Shown here: positions 22,889 through 35,031 of the stretch, piece after piece
Layout of the letters: the number at the start of each line of letters is the position of its first letter
Position numbering within the stretch: the stretch's first letter is position 1
Program-made: the position numbers and the translations under genes
NCBI RefSeq assembly: GCF_030253575.1
Contig: NC_080561.1
Location: 461,501-525,500, forward strand
Direction of reading: 5' to 3'
From: Rhododendron vialii
Lineage: Eukaryota; Streptophyta; Magnoliopsida; Ericales; Ericaceae
Length of the DNA: 64,000 nt
The notes under the pieces: generated by a model
Told to the model about the DNA's origin: nothing
The model's input: only the letters and a program-made list of their open reading frames with translations
Databases searched by the model: none

Positions 22889-25221
22889 AAAAAAACTGAA
22901 AGAAAGAAAGAGGAAAAAGGGAATTGGATATTCGGTTGGGCTTATTACGAGTTAGATTGGATTTGTGGTTGAGCCATTATAAGACTTGGTTTTTCGGCTA
23001 AATAAGCCACTTAGCTTTTTTTTTCTTTTTTTATATTCATTTTTTTTTTGCATTTGTTAATTTTTTTTTCAATTTTTTAGGGTTATTGCTTCGTCATAAC
23101 GAGAATGAATCTAAAAAGTAAAAAATTACGATCGAAACCTATTTTTTTTAATAAAGACAAAAATAAGCCAATTTTTTCATCTTTATTCAAAAAAATTTGG
23201 ATTTCGATCGTAGTTTTTTACTTTTTAGATTCCTCTTGTCATGAATAAGCAATAATCTCCAAAAAATTGGCAAAAAACTAACAAATGCCAAAAAAAAAAA
23301 ATTGAATAAGGACAACAAAAAAAGAAGAAGCTAAGTGGCTTATTTAGGGAAAATTTAAATAATCATCATCTTTATCCATGTCATGTAAGAATTCATCCCA
23401 CCCACTTTGCATGCTTATGTTTTCATCATTTCAATGCATGAATTACCCTTATTACCCTTTTATTATGATATCTATATAGATATATACATTAATTGTTTCC
23501 TAAATTAAGGGAATTGGGATGAATATCAATCTCTGCAATTAAGTGAGATATCAAATGAGGATTTCCTAAATTAAGGGGATTGAGATGAATATCAATCTCT
23601 GCAATTAAATGAGATATCATATGAGGATTCAAATTTTCAAAAGGCAAATTTTCGTAGTTGTTCATCTAGTTTTATGGTTGTCTCAATTTCGTCCCTCTAA
23701 TTTCAATTGTCTTAATTTCGTCTCTGTAGTTTGTTTTACGTTCCAAATTGGTAGGGCTCTCTTAGGGTGCTCATTGAAAAGCCTTAGAGCCAAAAATCCA
23801 TCATGAACATTTAAGATAAAATGATCAGAAAAATAAGATCTTCGCATCGGTTCAAACAGATTAAAAATTGGAACACATAATTTTTTAATTATATTGGCGA
23901 AATCTACGGGGACAAATCATTATCTTTTCTGTTGGGACTCCAGAACTTAACTTTCCATCCCAAAATTCATTACTATATAATAGTATGTAAAAGGGCAATA
24001 TTGGGGTTTATTTTAACGTGGGGATGAAAACATAAGTGTTCAAAATGACAAGGATGAAAACATAAGTCGCGTTTGGGTTGAGAATGAATATTTAAGTACC
24101 CCTTATTTAGCCGAACAACGCCTACATAAAAGTAGAATGAACGTACAAGATCCATATCGACTATACTTCAATAATGGAATCAAATGTAGGCATAAGAAAG
24201 TCATTTTCAAATTTCTCCCATACCGATGTTCTAAACCATCAGTCTGTGGATCAAACCGAGGAGACCAAGGAATTAATATGTTGTCTAAAATTGGTACGCG
24301 CGCACGTTGTGTAAAAAAGATCGCTTGTGTTAGGTTAGGCCACCTAATTGTGTTAAGTATAACACAGCACATGATATATACTTTCATATATGAGGCGTCT
24401 TTTGAACTTAAAAGTCGGACAGACGTATTTGGGATAGTTTTATTTGACCGTCTTTTCCTAATTACTTTGCGTTGCTTGTTTTAATATATATTGCAAAAGC
24501 TTTAGTTTATTTACTTTATTTATAAAAAAAAATACCATGTGCATCAAAAAATAGCCTAATCAAACTACTAGTGTCACTAGCAAATGGAATTAGGAATCTT
24601 TATATGAAAAATAATACTGTAATATTAGACATATGAAGAAAAAGATGGCACTAGAGAAACATAATTGCTATTCACCACTATCAGTGCGATTTCCATAGAT
24701 ATTCTTTCCTTATAATAATAATCCACCACTATAGTGTATTTTATATTTATTTTACGAAATGTTTAACAAAGAAATTAAGTAACATTGCGTGGCTAACAGG
24801 GACACTGCTGATGTGTCATTCAGAATTATTATATATATTTTTTCAACTTTTTGCATAGCATGAGTTCCCTACTAGTTTATTACAATGCAAAACTGTTTTT
24901 TTTTTTTTTTAATGGAAGAATAATACTACTGGTAGAGTAGAGGACTAATTGCAAAAGATTGCATCCTTAGTCATCCTAATTCAAATAGTATGTATTCTTC
25001 CACTCGTATGCATATTTCTCACTTGTTTTGTCATAAAGTGATAAATGACAAGACATCACTCCTACGGAACAAATCTCTTTTTCATTTGAGTTCTCCTAAA
25101 TGATTTTAGATTTAGGTTGGATTAGCTCCTTCCCTACGGGCCGTTTGTCGGCCGGATTCGTGTAAGGGCATAGAGTTAAATGGGAGATACGTAGTATATG
25201 ATTATTTATTTAAGGGATGGT
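22889..25221. other. Gene-free stretch between foldback elements
   Basis: It holds an inverted repeat at about 22990-23345 (ends CTTATTTAG-like, with AAAAACTACGATCGAAA at the centre) and a direct duplication at 23497-23628 (66-bp period, TTCCTAAATTAAGGG...GAGATATCA). A fragment of the Mutator-like internal module lies at 23755-23900 (TCTCTTAGGGTGCTCATTGAAA). No coding exon is seen. Confidence 0.55.
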
Positions 25222-25736
25222 TAAGGTTAGCAATATAGAGGTCCACAATAGTACAATCAAAATTGAATAACCAAAACTTGTCACATCATCTTTTCAACTT
25301 ATAAAAAACTAAAAATTGTGGCATAGAAAATAATTTTTTAAAAATAGTTTTCAAACTAATAAAAACAGGTTATTTAAAAAAGAGAAAATAGTTTTTTGAA
25401 AATTTTGATTTAAAAAAACAGTTTTCGGGAAAAAGTTCAATAAACAATTTTAATAAAAAACAGTTTTCACAAAAAAAAAAAGTTTAAAACTGTTTTTAAA
25501 AGTATTTTTCTCAAAAATATGTTGAAAATGAGAGAAAGAGAAATTTTTTGTATAATGATGGTGTACTTGATTGATGAAATGTGAGAACAACTAAATTTGA
25601 TTATTGGTTATCCAAGGGCCTGATGAGTTGCTATGAGGTTGTTTGGTTTGGTTATTCCACTGTGAGCTCTTTTTTGAGCAAATGTTTCTAATCTTAGCAA
25701 TATTTTGATTTTGATTATACCACTGTGGATACTCTA
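25222..25736. mobile_element. PIF/Harbinger-like MITE
   Basis: The left end GAGGTCCACAATAGTACAATC and the right end GTATAATCAAAATCAAAATA (reverse-complement view GAGTATCCACAGTGG...) are inverted repeats. Related to 59386-59831 by the GAATAACCAAAAC..GTCAC segment. The centre has poly-A/AAAACAGTTTT stretches. Confidence 0.55.
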
Positions 25737-26128
25737 ATGGTGGACCTCACATCATATTTTCTTGATTAAGATAACCTCATGTACAAAATGTTTTTCCCTA
25801 AATAAAAATAAGAATAATCAGAGTGGGAAGTTAAATCACAAAATACAGAAACCCTGTGGCTTATGACCAACATCTATTAGTGTGAAAGAATACTTGAGTA
25901 GGAGACGGCAATCTTGTTTTACCCTCAATTCTCGTTCGTGTGAATTTTAATACTTTAGAATGTGTTTCGTGACACTTTCACGCTTGCAATCCCGCTTACG
26001 GACACGCATTGTGTGACTTAGGCTTTATCTTGATCTCGAGATTTCTTTATCGCGGTCAGCCAAAGTTAAATTCTTTACTAAAGACAGTTCTCTTGAGGTA
26101 GATTACTCTCCTGAAAATAAACTAATTT

Positions 26129-26840
26129 GGGCAAAGTACGAATTACCTCCTCATGGTTTGGCGGTTTGGCAGATGACCTCCCTGCTATTTGGAAATGACC
26201 AACTTGCCTCCTCATGGTTTTGGAGTAAAGTGCTACCGTTAACTCTGTTAACTTTAAGTATAAAATTACCTTAGTGTCCCTATTTTTCTTGGTTTTTATT
26301 CTCCTCCTCCAATCTATATGCGTTACTGTATTAATTATTATATACTCGTACATGCTCTTAAATACCCAATCAGGGTTAAAGCCACATATTAGTAACTAAT
26401 CCCTTATTTTGGCATAATTTTTTAGACTTATGTGGTTTTTAACTTCAATCTCTGGAAAAGCAAAGTAGAAGAACACAGCCCCACCCCTTGTCTAATTTTC
26501 TTGAAAAGGGGTTACTCATGAATTGAACTTATAATCATTTTCAAAAAAATTAATGAACTTACAATCAAAATTTAGCAGTTAAATAAACATGGGGTGGTGT
26601 CGGCTAGTTTGTTAAGAAGATGAAGGGTATTGTAGTCTTCTTAACTTGGAATTTATCTTTATTTAACTGTTTTTCCATCTTCTGTCTCATAACAGGCGTG
26701 TGTTTCACACCTTCCGTCAAGTGAGATGAAAAATATGACGGCAGCACTTTACTCCAAAACCACGAGGAGGCAAGTTGGTCATTTCCAAATGATAGAAAAG
26801 TCATCTGCCAAACCATGAGAAGGTAATCCTTACTTTGCCC
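26129..26840. mobile_element. Foldback element with GGGCAAAGT ends
   Basis: The ends are GGGCAAAGTACGAATTACCT and AGGTAATCCTTACTTTGCCC. The flanks AACTAATTT and AAATAATTT match at 8 of 9 positions, a probable 9-bp duplication. The arms (about 140 bp) also contain TTTGGAAATGACCAACTTGC and its complement, and the shared motif GATGAAAAATATGACGGCAG. Same family as 10485-11122. Confidence 0.8.
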
Positions 26841-28675
26841 AAATAATTTTGAGTCTAATTAGTGTTGCTCTACTTTCCATGGTGCCTCTTGTGGCATAGA
26901 TAAAGATTCAAGCCACTATCTCTCCACATCTTAATTTCTTTTTCGTTTATTTTTGTCCTAGGTACAGTGTGAAGTAGTAAAAACTTTGTTTTTTTCAACG
27001 TACAATTATAGAAAATATTTCTTCTTCTTTTTTTTTTTGGTACTTTGAAATATTATAGAAAATATTTTTTTCAACCATCAACCGTAATGACAATTCGTCT
27101 ACAAGAAAACAACATATTACATATATCCTTCTCAGCCATAAAATTCCAGAAAATGAAGAAAGGTGGGGTCAACAAGAAGGCATCTCATTACAGTTCTACA
27201 TAAACATCTTCAAAAGCAAATATCATCATAGACAATAAAGATACTCCTACTACTAATACTCCAATATCAAATAGTTCCTTTTGTTTTTTGTTTTTGTTTT
27301 TGTTTTCATTTTTGTTTCCTGCAGGTGAATACTCCAAATAGCAAACACTTCGGCCTTGTTCCGGTTAGAGTTTCAAGGTATTTTTTTTTTTTTTGACTTT
27401 TTGAGTTTTGTCCTTATTAAAAATTTCTCATTTTTTAATTTTGTGCCCAATTTTGATGGATTATTGATTTGTCTCGACGAGAGGAATAAAAAAAGTAAAA
27501 ATAAATAAATTATTTTTATCCAAATATTTTAAAAAATATCCAAGTAAAATCCAAACACAAAATTCAAAAAACAGAAAAAGCCAGTAAAGCAAAGCTCTTA
27601 GCGAACAAGGCCTAAATATTCAAATATAAAATTATCACCTTTGCTGTTTCAACTTTCAATAGCAAACACTTGATGGGTGTGGACCGGTGGAGTTGTTTGT
27701 CAACGTCGTGACGCCCTCTTCCGATGGGTGAACTGATCAATCACTCCAATAAACATTCACGTGGTACCACCGAATCAGCCCAATTATCACTCGACACGTG
27801 GGGGGAGTTTGACGTGATATGGGTGAGGCCACTCCATGGCCTTGTATGTATGGGACATTATTTTGGGTTTTAGAACTGAGTAGTAGTGATAATACCAAAA
27901 CTGTTTTTGTTAGTGTCAAAATTTAAGAACATAAAAATTTTGACAAAAACAAAAACAGTTTGACATTATCATTTCCCTTAGAACTCGTTTGGCTTCAATA
28001 ACAAATAAGAAGCTGAAGTTCGACTGCATTGCAGAATACGAGCCATGTGTTACTGGACTTCAAGCGGCAGTTGACATGGCGAGGAGCTGGATGCGTTTGG
28101 AGATTCTTCACGGGTCATAAGCCAGACCATGTGTTTGGAGATTCTTCATTGATCCTGCGCACGATTTTTAATAAATTTTATTTATTTATTTTTCTCCACT
28201 CATTATACTTTAAAACCTCCATCAAAATCCAAATTAAACAGGATCGATTCAAAATGCCAAGTTCCCTCCCCTACCATGGATATTTTGAACCACTCGCCAA
28301 GAAGTTCAAGAGGATTACGTTCGTCTACGTGTCCAGGAAAAAAAACACTTCGCGGATGAGAGGGTCGTTTGGCTTCCTCCGAAAAAATTCAAATAAAAAT
28401 ACAAAAATAAGTTGGCTTATTTAGGCCAAAGCATCCTTAGTTGGGGCTTGTATTTGATATCTAAAGGTAGTGATATTCTTTTCTTTTTACGACATAGTTG
28501 GTTTGTGTGTTTGTTCTTTGCACAATTGACTAATGTTGTATTTTTGGGATTAGGTTAGAAGAAAAGTACCTTCCTTTGATCAGAAGAAAATTAATTGAGA
28601 TACGAATAAATTGATTTGGACACTGTTGAGTTTGGAAAAAAATAATAATAATAGTGATAATATACACATGATAAT
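26841..28675. other. Gene-free stretch
   Basis: AT-rich sequence with a small hairpin at 27887-27971 (TGATAATACCAAAACTGTTT and its complement), similar at its ends to the element at 2277-3294. I found no credible exon. Confidence 0.5.
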
Positions 28676-30695
28676 GGGAAAATTTCACTGACCTCCCCTG
28701 AGGTTTCTGACATAGGCAAAGACCTCCCCTGAGGTTTTTGAAATATCACTAACCTCCCCTGCTTTTGCTGACAATACTAATATTGCCCCCTCCGTTACTT
28801 CTCCGTCATAAAAATTGACTGAAACTGCTGATGTGTGATGATATCAACATTTTATACCAAATACGATACCTTTTTTATGCTTCCTTCCCTTTTTCTTTTC
28901 TCCCACCTCACAATTAATGTCTTATTAAGGCCCCGTTACCACTAACAAAAATCACAAAAAAACTTAACGCATTTTGCTACTATCTCATTTCCACTAACAA
29001 AAAATACTAAAAACTTAACACATTTTACCAACTGATTTTCACTAACAAAATTTTTTTTACCAACTCAACAATTATTTTACTCACATACCCAGCAAAATAA
29101 AATTCACTACCGAAAAATAACTTGACATTTCTCAAACAATTTATTCATTACAGGAAATTCCTAAAAAAATTTCAACTACAAATAAAAATCTGCAGATTTT
29201 TCACTGCCGAAATAACCCCTAAGAACAAAATCTTTCTTTTTTCTACTCCAGAAAAGCTAAACTGCATCTCCCACCACCATATCTCTAATTCAATCAAATT
29301 TTGAGCTGACCCTTATGACTCACCTTTAACCCAATCGGAAAAAAGAAAAACACCAACTCGTCCATGAGAAATCCGTTTCTAAAAAAAATTGATGTCCCCA
29401 TCATTTTTGCTTGGGAATCAGAATAGAATACCATAAAGTTAAAATTGGTGATGTTGAGCATTGATATCAGTGATGGAGTGCCAGGAAGGCAGGAATTCAT
29501 CGAAGCATATCTCAATTTTGAAAGCAGTGTTCGAATTGACGGGCTTTGATATGAATGATTTCAAAGCAAGATTTGAGACTTAGAGGTTTACTACTCCTTC
29601 CTAAGATCACAGGTTCGGAACCTTTCAGTGGGATTGGACCCCCAAAATTATACGCGTAAGCTAACCTGGATTCATGAGTTATAAAAATGGTGGTAATAAA
29701 AAAAAAAAAATAGTGGTAGATAGTGGCCCATAGAAGTATTATGATTATCTTTTCTACGCCAGTTTTCTTCATCAAGTTCATCAGTAGGACCATTCTTCCT
29801 AAATTTTTTGTTTGGTATTTTTGTACTTTTTGTTATTTTTATTGAGGGTTTCGTCGTAATTTTTAGGATTAATGGTCTGTCTCAACAAGAAGAATAAGAA
29901 AAGTGCAAAAAGTGTGAACTGAAATTTGAAAAAGCTCATATAATACAATAAAAAAAAATTAACAATACCAGTTGTTTGATTTCTTTTTCCGTCTCAATAA
30001 TTTTTTTTTTGCTTTTGGTATGACATTATTTTTTAGACTCCTCTCACCAAGAAGGATGATTAATCGAATCTAATACAAATTCAAAAAAGGAAAAAAACAT
30101 CATTTAAAAAAGGGCAAATTTCACTGACCTCCCCTGAGGGGTTGTTCTTAGGGGTTGTTTTGGCAGTGAAAAATCTGCAGATTTTTATTTGTAGTTGAAA
30201 AATTGTTAGGCATTTTCGGTAATGAATAAATTGTTTGAGAAATGTCAAGTTATTTTTTGGTAGTGAATTTTATTTTGCTGGGTATGTGAGTGAAAAAATT
30301 ATTGAGTTGGTAAAAAAAATTTTGTTAGTGAAAATCAATTGGTAAAATGTGTTAAGTTTTTAGTATTTTTTGTTAGTTGAAATGAGATACTAGTAAAATG
30401 CGGTAAGTTTTTTTGTGATTTTTGTTAGTGATAACGGGGCCTTAATAAGACATTAATTGTGAGGTGGGAGAAAAGAAAAAGGGAAGGAAGCGTAAAAAAG
30501 GTATCGTATTTGGTATAAAATGTTGATATCATCACACATCAGTAGTTTCAGTCAATTTTTATAACGGAGAAGTAACAGAGGGGGCAATATTAGTATTATC
30601 AGCAAAAGCAAAGGAGGTTAGTGATATTTCAGAAACCTCAGGGGAGGTCTCTGCCTGTGACAGAAACCTCAGGGGAGGTCAGTGAAATTTGCCCT
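28676..30695. mobile_element. Large foldback element, arms about 550 bp
   Basis: It begins GGGAAAATTTCACTGACCTC and ends GGTCAGTGAAATTTGCCC. An 8-bp direct repeat, ATGATAAT, flanks it (28668-28675 and 30696-30703). The left arm runs to about 29228 and the right arm from about 30140. They match closely over long stretches such as GGCCCCGTTACCACTAACAA and CTGCAGATTTTTCACTGCC. A third, direct copy of the terminal block (GGGCAAATTTCACTGACCTC) sits at 30114, so a second element or end may be nested. The 0.9-kb centre has no coding potential. Confidence 0.8.
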
Positions 30696-32000
30696 ATGAT
30701 AATCTATAACTCCCAGTTTCGGACGCAACTATTATTTCTTGCAGTGCAGCGGCATTAATCAATGGACATTTATAGGCCCATTTAATACTTTCTTGACCAA
30801 TGTAACCTTGACTGTCCTTTTATGGCAACATCTCATCGCAATACCATTGTGAGGATCAGGAAGGGAAGCTGTCAAGCAAGGTGCTGAGCGATATTCTACC
30901 ATTCAACTTAATATGGACAATTCAGATTGAATCTGATGTCATATAAATTTGAATCATTTATTATTCGGTCAAGATCCGAGCCGTCGACTTTCGCTCGGCA
31001 ATGCTGCCAAACACCCCCGCTTGATAGCATTTCCCAATCCAGGACCACGAAGAGTATTTCTGAAATGTCCACCAAAAATGACTGCCTCACTCCTAGTGGT
31101 GTAAAAATCGCTTTCGGGACAAATAAAAGAGGGCCCCCAGTTTTGTAGTGGGGTTCCAAGCTGGCTTGTCCATGTAGCACTAGAAACAAAAGAGAAACAA
31201 TAACCAATGGGCTGAAATGAATCAGTGGTCTCACTGATGCTTATAGCCAAGGAGAGATTATTTGGTGCTCCTGCTCATGTACCAAGCGCATTGGTGGCCC
31301 TCGATCTTTACACATCCAACCCCCGTTTTAGGGTGCGATTCTGCTAAACTAAAATAGACTAAAACTCATGTTTTCTCCGATTTTTAAGCTATTCATTCTC
31401 CTCACATATATCAATTAATATACATTTAACTGAAACAACTTGGCTATTGTCTAGTCCAATAATTTAGAGAATAATACAATCAAATACTATTCCAAAGTGA
31501 GTCGGGGACGCTCTGTTTGGAACTTGGGGATGGTAGTGAAAAAGGAAAAGAAATAATTAAAAAGAAAATGAGCAGGAAAGTTAAAGAGAAATTGGAGGAA
31601 AACTTGAGTTTGCCTAATTTTCTCCTCTCTTTCCTTAACGATCAAACAAAGGAAGAGAAATTTTTGAAATTTTTCTTCCTTTTTCTTTTCATTAACAAGC
31701 TCCAAACAAAGCCTTGGTTTCAATCCACTGGATAATTTCTCATTAATTGATCTTTATTTCCCCCTAATTTCGGTGTCCAAATCATTAGACATGGACGTTT
31801 GCTTAAATTCCTGGCTGCTGGCCCACTGAAAAGTGACGTTTAACGTCACAATTTCTCTTGGAATCAGCAATACCAACAGAAAATAAAATTTAAAAAATTA
31901 CAGCATCCAATCATCACCCTATAATTTCAAACCAAACCAATGGGCTATTCTTTATTTTTATTTATTTTTTATTTTCTGATGGAGCTTACCATTTCATCAT
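30696..32000. other. Gene-free stretch upstream of the FLZ gene
   Basis: An AT-rich stretch with one GATCCGAGCCGTC motif (about 30972) like that in the hairpin MITEs, and an inverted pair of A/G-rich and T/C-rich sequence at 31490-31735. Short ORFs on both strands overlap each other and show no family. Confidence 0.5.
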
Positions 32001-32006
32001 TATATA
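32001..32006 (+). promoter_or_regulatory. Putative TATA box of the FLZ gene
   Basis: TATATA about 85 bp before the ATG at 32091, in a good position for a short leader. Confidence 0.45.
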
Positions 32007-32090
32007 CCAAAGCTGTTGCAGTGTTCCTTGCAATAATTGAGAATAGAGGGTAGAGACATACCCATCTCTCCGCTCTCAACATCCATAGCC

Positions 32091-33044
32091 ATGTTGGGCA
32101 AGAAACCACAGCCGGTCATCGGAAAGCTTGCCGGCAACCATGCCTGGTTTTCCGACGCGGCCACGAGCCCAACAAGTCCTTTGGAGTACAAGATTCAATC
32201 ACCAAGAGGTCTAAAGAGTTATGATATAGGTGGGGTTGGACTTGCAATTGTGGCTGCCTTAGAGAAATCTGATAGTCCTAAGAATCAAATTCAGGCCGCC
32301 AACAAGGTCTTGTTTGTTCAAAATTCAACTCGGTCTAATCCTATTCCGGTTAAACCAACTAGTACTACATACTATAACAGAGGAGATTCGGAAGAAAGTG
32401 AGATGGATAGTTTGGAGGATTATACTTTCGTCACTTGTCATGAACCAAACAAGTCTTACACTAGAGTGTATTGCGATAATGGATCTGATCATGGTAGAAT
32501 TGGGCATGAGAAAGTTGGTTTTGATCGGAGAAGTAAAAACTATGGGATTCCCGTTTTCGAGATATCACCGGCGGGATTCGGAGGAGATCATTTCACGGCA
32601 CGCCCAGCCTCTGATTTTCTCAGCTCGTGTAATTTGTGCCAGAAAAAGCTCCATGGCAGAGACATATATATGTACAGGTACCTTCACTTCATCAACCTTG
32701 TATTATTCCTCCTATGTATTCATGTTTAAATACGAAGAAAACATGGTCTATAAATTCTTGAAAATTTTCTAGATTGATCTGAATTGAATTGGTCTGCTGG
32801 GTGACTTTTAAGGCTTGGAATGATCCCATAATTTCTTTGAAATCATAATTGTAATTTTCTGGACATGTTTTTTGATTGCAGGGGAGAGAAAGCATTTTGC
32901 AGCACAGAGTGTAGATACAGGCAGATAGTCATGGACGAACGCAAAGAGCAGTGCAGCTCTGAAGCTTCGAGATCATCAGCCGATGTTTCAAATTCTCCTT
33001 ACACCAACGGCCAGATCTTCTCTACCGGAATTCTGGCTATTTAA
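32091..33044 (+). CDS. FCS-like zinc finger (FLZ, DUF581) protein
   Basis: Two exons, 32091-32677 and 32882-33044, with a 204-bp GT-AG intron that splits an Arg codon inside the zinc finger. The product is 249 residues. The FLZ domain runs from F176 (FLSSCNLCQKKLHG) through DIYMYRGEKAFCSTECR; the metal ligands are Cys 180, 183, 202 and 206. FLZ proteins are plant-specific adaptors that bind SnRK1 kinase subunits and link energy and stress signalling; this role is known for the family, not seen here. The N-terminal 170 residues are Ser/Asn-rich and probably disordered, with a conserved-looking GLKSYDIGGVGLAIVAALEK stretch. I chose the start at 32091 (MLGKKPQ) as the first ATG. Intact. In Arabidopsis a DUF581 gene sits next to ERF017, consistent with this position. 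Confidence 0.92.
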
Positions 33045-34446
33045 CTCAAATAGCTTTTGATAACGCGGGTGTCCGGGCCAACTTACGCGTATCTCAACTA
33101 ATCTTGGGTGACCGATCCCACCGCCCACTTGAGGGGGTCTCGATTGAAGCCAGGAAAATCTTGCTACGACAGACGTGATTGCACTGGAGACGCATAAATA
33201 TAGGACACGGGAATACTTAGTACGCATATGAGATTTGAACCCCAAATAAGAAGCTCATTTTGGTTGTCATTTGCAATTTTTGGCTGGGAAATTGTGTGGA
33301 TGTAAGCCCAAAGCTTTTGACTTTAATGAGACTTCTGAGCTTTAATAAGAATCTTTTTCCTTTTCTGAACGGCGAATAAGAATCTTTTTCCGGCTAATCT
33401 GAGCTTGGGAAGGGGAGTTCTCTTGACTTTGATGTATTGTTTGTCTTTTGAAATAACCCTCGCAAAGGGTTACGCCAAAGCATCTATCCACTTACTCAAT
33501 CCTGGGTCTCACTTGGAGTTGGGGAATGCATGTTGGAGAGAATTAAACAGAGAGCAATCGTTTTTTTTTTTCTTCTTTCTTTTTTGGCTCTGCTAAAATA
33601 GAGGGAGAACTAATTTGCTACATCGTTGTGCGATAGCGGAAGACACAACGATTTTAATAGGCAATCAATCTTATACCGCGAACATTAAAGAATTACGAAA
33701 GCAAGAAACAAGAACACAAGAAATTTACGTGGTTTAAGGCACATGCTATGTATCTACTTCACGATGGAAAAATAGATGCATCAATCCAATTATACTAATC
33801 AATAAGGATTATAAGCTTCAATCTGTCTCTCTATTGTATCTCTATGTTTTCCTCACCAATAACAAGCATGGAAACCGTAAAACTGAACAAAACAAACTTA
33901 AATAATGTTGATATCCATGCCCGGCCATCCAAACGGCCTTGAGCCCCGCCTGGTTGGGAAATACAACACTTCCAAATTTCTGCTCGCGGCATCAACCGTT
34001 TGGACGGTCCCCAGCCCCGTCCGAACGGGATTTACCGGTCCACCCTCTCGAGTCTCGACAGATTCAAGCCACACGCATCATACATAATTTTTTAATTTCG
34101 TTGCACTTATCTTCATAAAATGCATAGATTTTCTTTAAAGTCATACCCTTTGGTTATTTTCTTTTCTTTCTTTTTTTCTAGAAATAAATCCGATAAAAGC
34201 ATGCAATAGTGGGTATGAAATGGATAATCGTTCAATTTTTTTTTGGTCACTCGATAAATGTCTATCCTACTCCTCAGGGGATGGAGAAAAGGTACCGTTA
34301 AGCAACATACAGGTGTGGTAAGCTCAAAGGGCATCAATAACCATACTAAGCACTAACGCTCCTAGCGAGAATCGAACCCTCACCTTTTATGTGGAAGGAG
34401 TGAAGAAGTGTCATTGGGCTATAAGCCTGTTGGTGGATATCTTTTA
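33045..34446. other. FLZ downstream region with SINE-like pieces
   Basis: 33060-33245 is SINE-like: its minus strand contains GGTTCAAATCTC, a tRNA B-box match. Its GTGTCCGG..AGCTTAYGCG block recurs at 44706-44745. 34224-34440 is a second one: its minus strand reads TAGCCCAATGACAC (A-box-like) and GGGTTCGATTCTCG (B-box), with an A-rich tail. 33600-34100 holds sequence that looks like an old LTR fragment; this is only a guess. No gene is seen. Confidence 0.45.
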
Positions 34447-34680
34447 CTTCCTCCGTCTCAATTTAAGTATCCATTATGGTTCTGTGTGTCATTTTCAATG
34501 GCTTATATCTCTCAACATATATTATGTTTTATATTTTTAAAATCATTGTCTGATAGAAATAATTGAGATCTATCAAACAAGATTTATATTGCATATTTTT
34601 AACAATATATATATATTGAGAGATATAAGCAATTGAAAATGACACGCAAAACCATAGTGGACACTTTGGGATGAAGGGAG
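34447..34680. mobile_element. Stowaway-like MITE
   Basis: It begins CTTCCTCCGTCTCAATTTAA and ends GGGATGAAGGGAG, with TA on both sides. The two halves fold onto each other. Confidence 0.75.
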
Positions 34681-35031
34681 TAATTTGATCTACTCCAATT
34701 AAATTTGCTCTTTCTTAAGAACTTAGATTTGAAACCTCCCAAGTATTATCAATTCTTTTAGGGCTAGTTTATACACAGTTTTGTTTCAACTTTAATTGGG
34801 TTTTCCACCTCTTCTCTTTGCATATAACCTTGTGAAAAGAAGCTAATAAGCCCTGGCCAGTATGAGCTTATGCACTAGCTTAGAAAAGGTGTAAAAGTAA
34901 GCACCATAAGAGAAAAATATGTTTCTTGCAATGTTTGGAGAGAGAGAGATGGATGGATTTGGTTTAAGAAATTTATTTAACGAAATTATTGATGGAGAAA
35001 AGTTAGATTTCCTTTTGATCATGTTTCAAAA

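Noticed and set aside
30908-31250. Minus-strand ORF with a hydrophobic start, like a signal peptide
   Set aside because: Overlaps other-frame ORFs of the same length, has no recognisable domain and contains a MITE-like GATCCGAGCCGTC motif.
34224-34440. A real tRNA gene (A and B boxes on the minus strand)
   Set aside because: No cloverleaf can be drawn and an A-rich tail follows; best explained as a tRNA-derived SINE.
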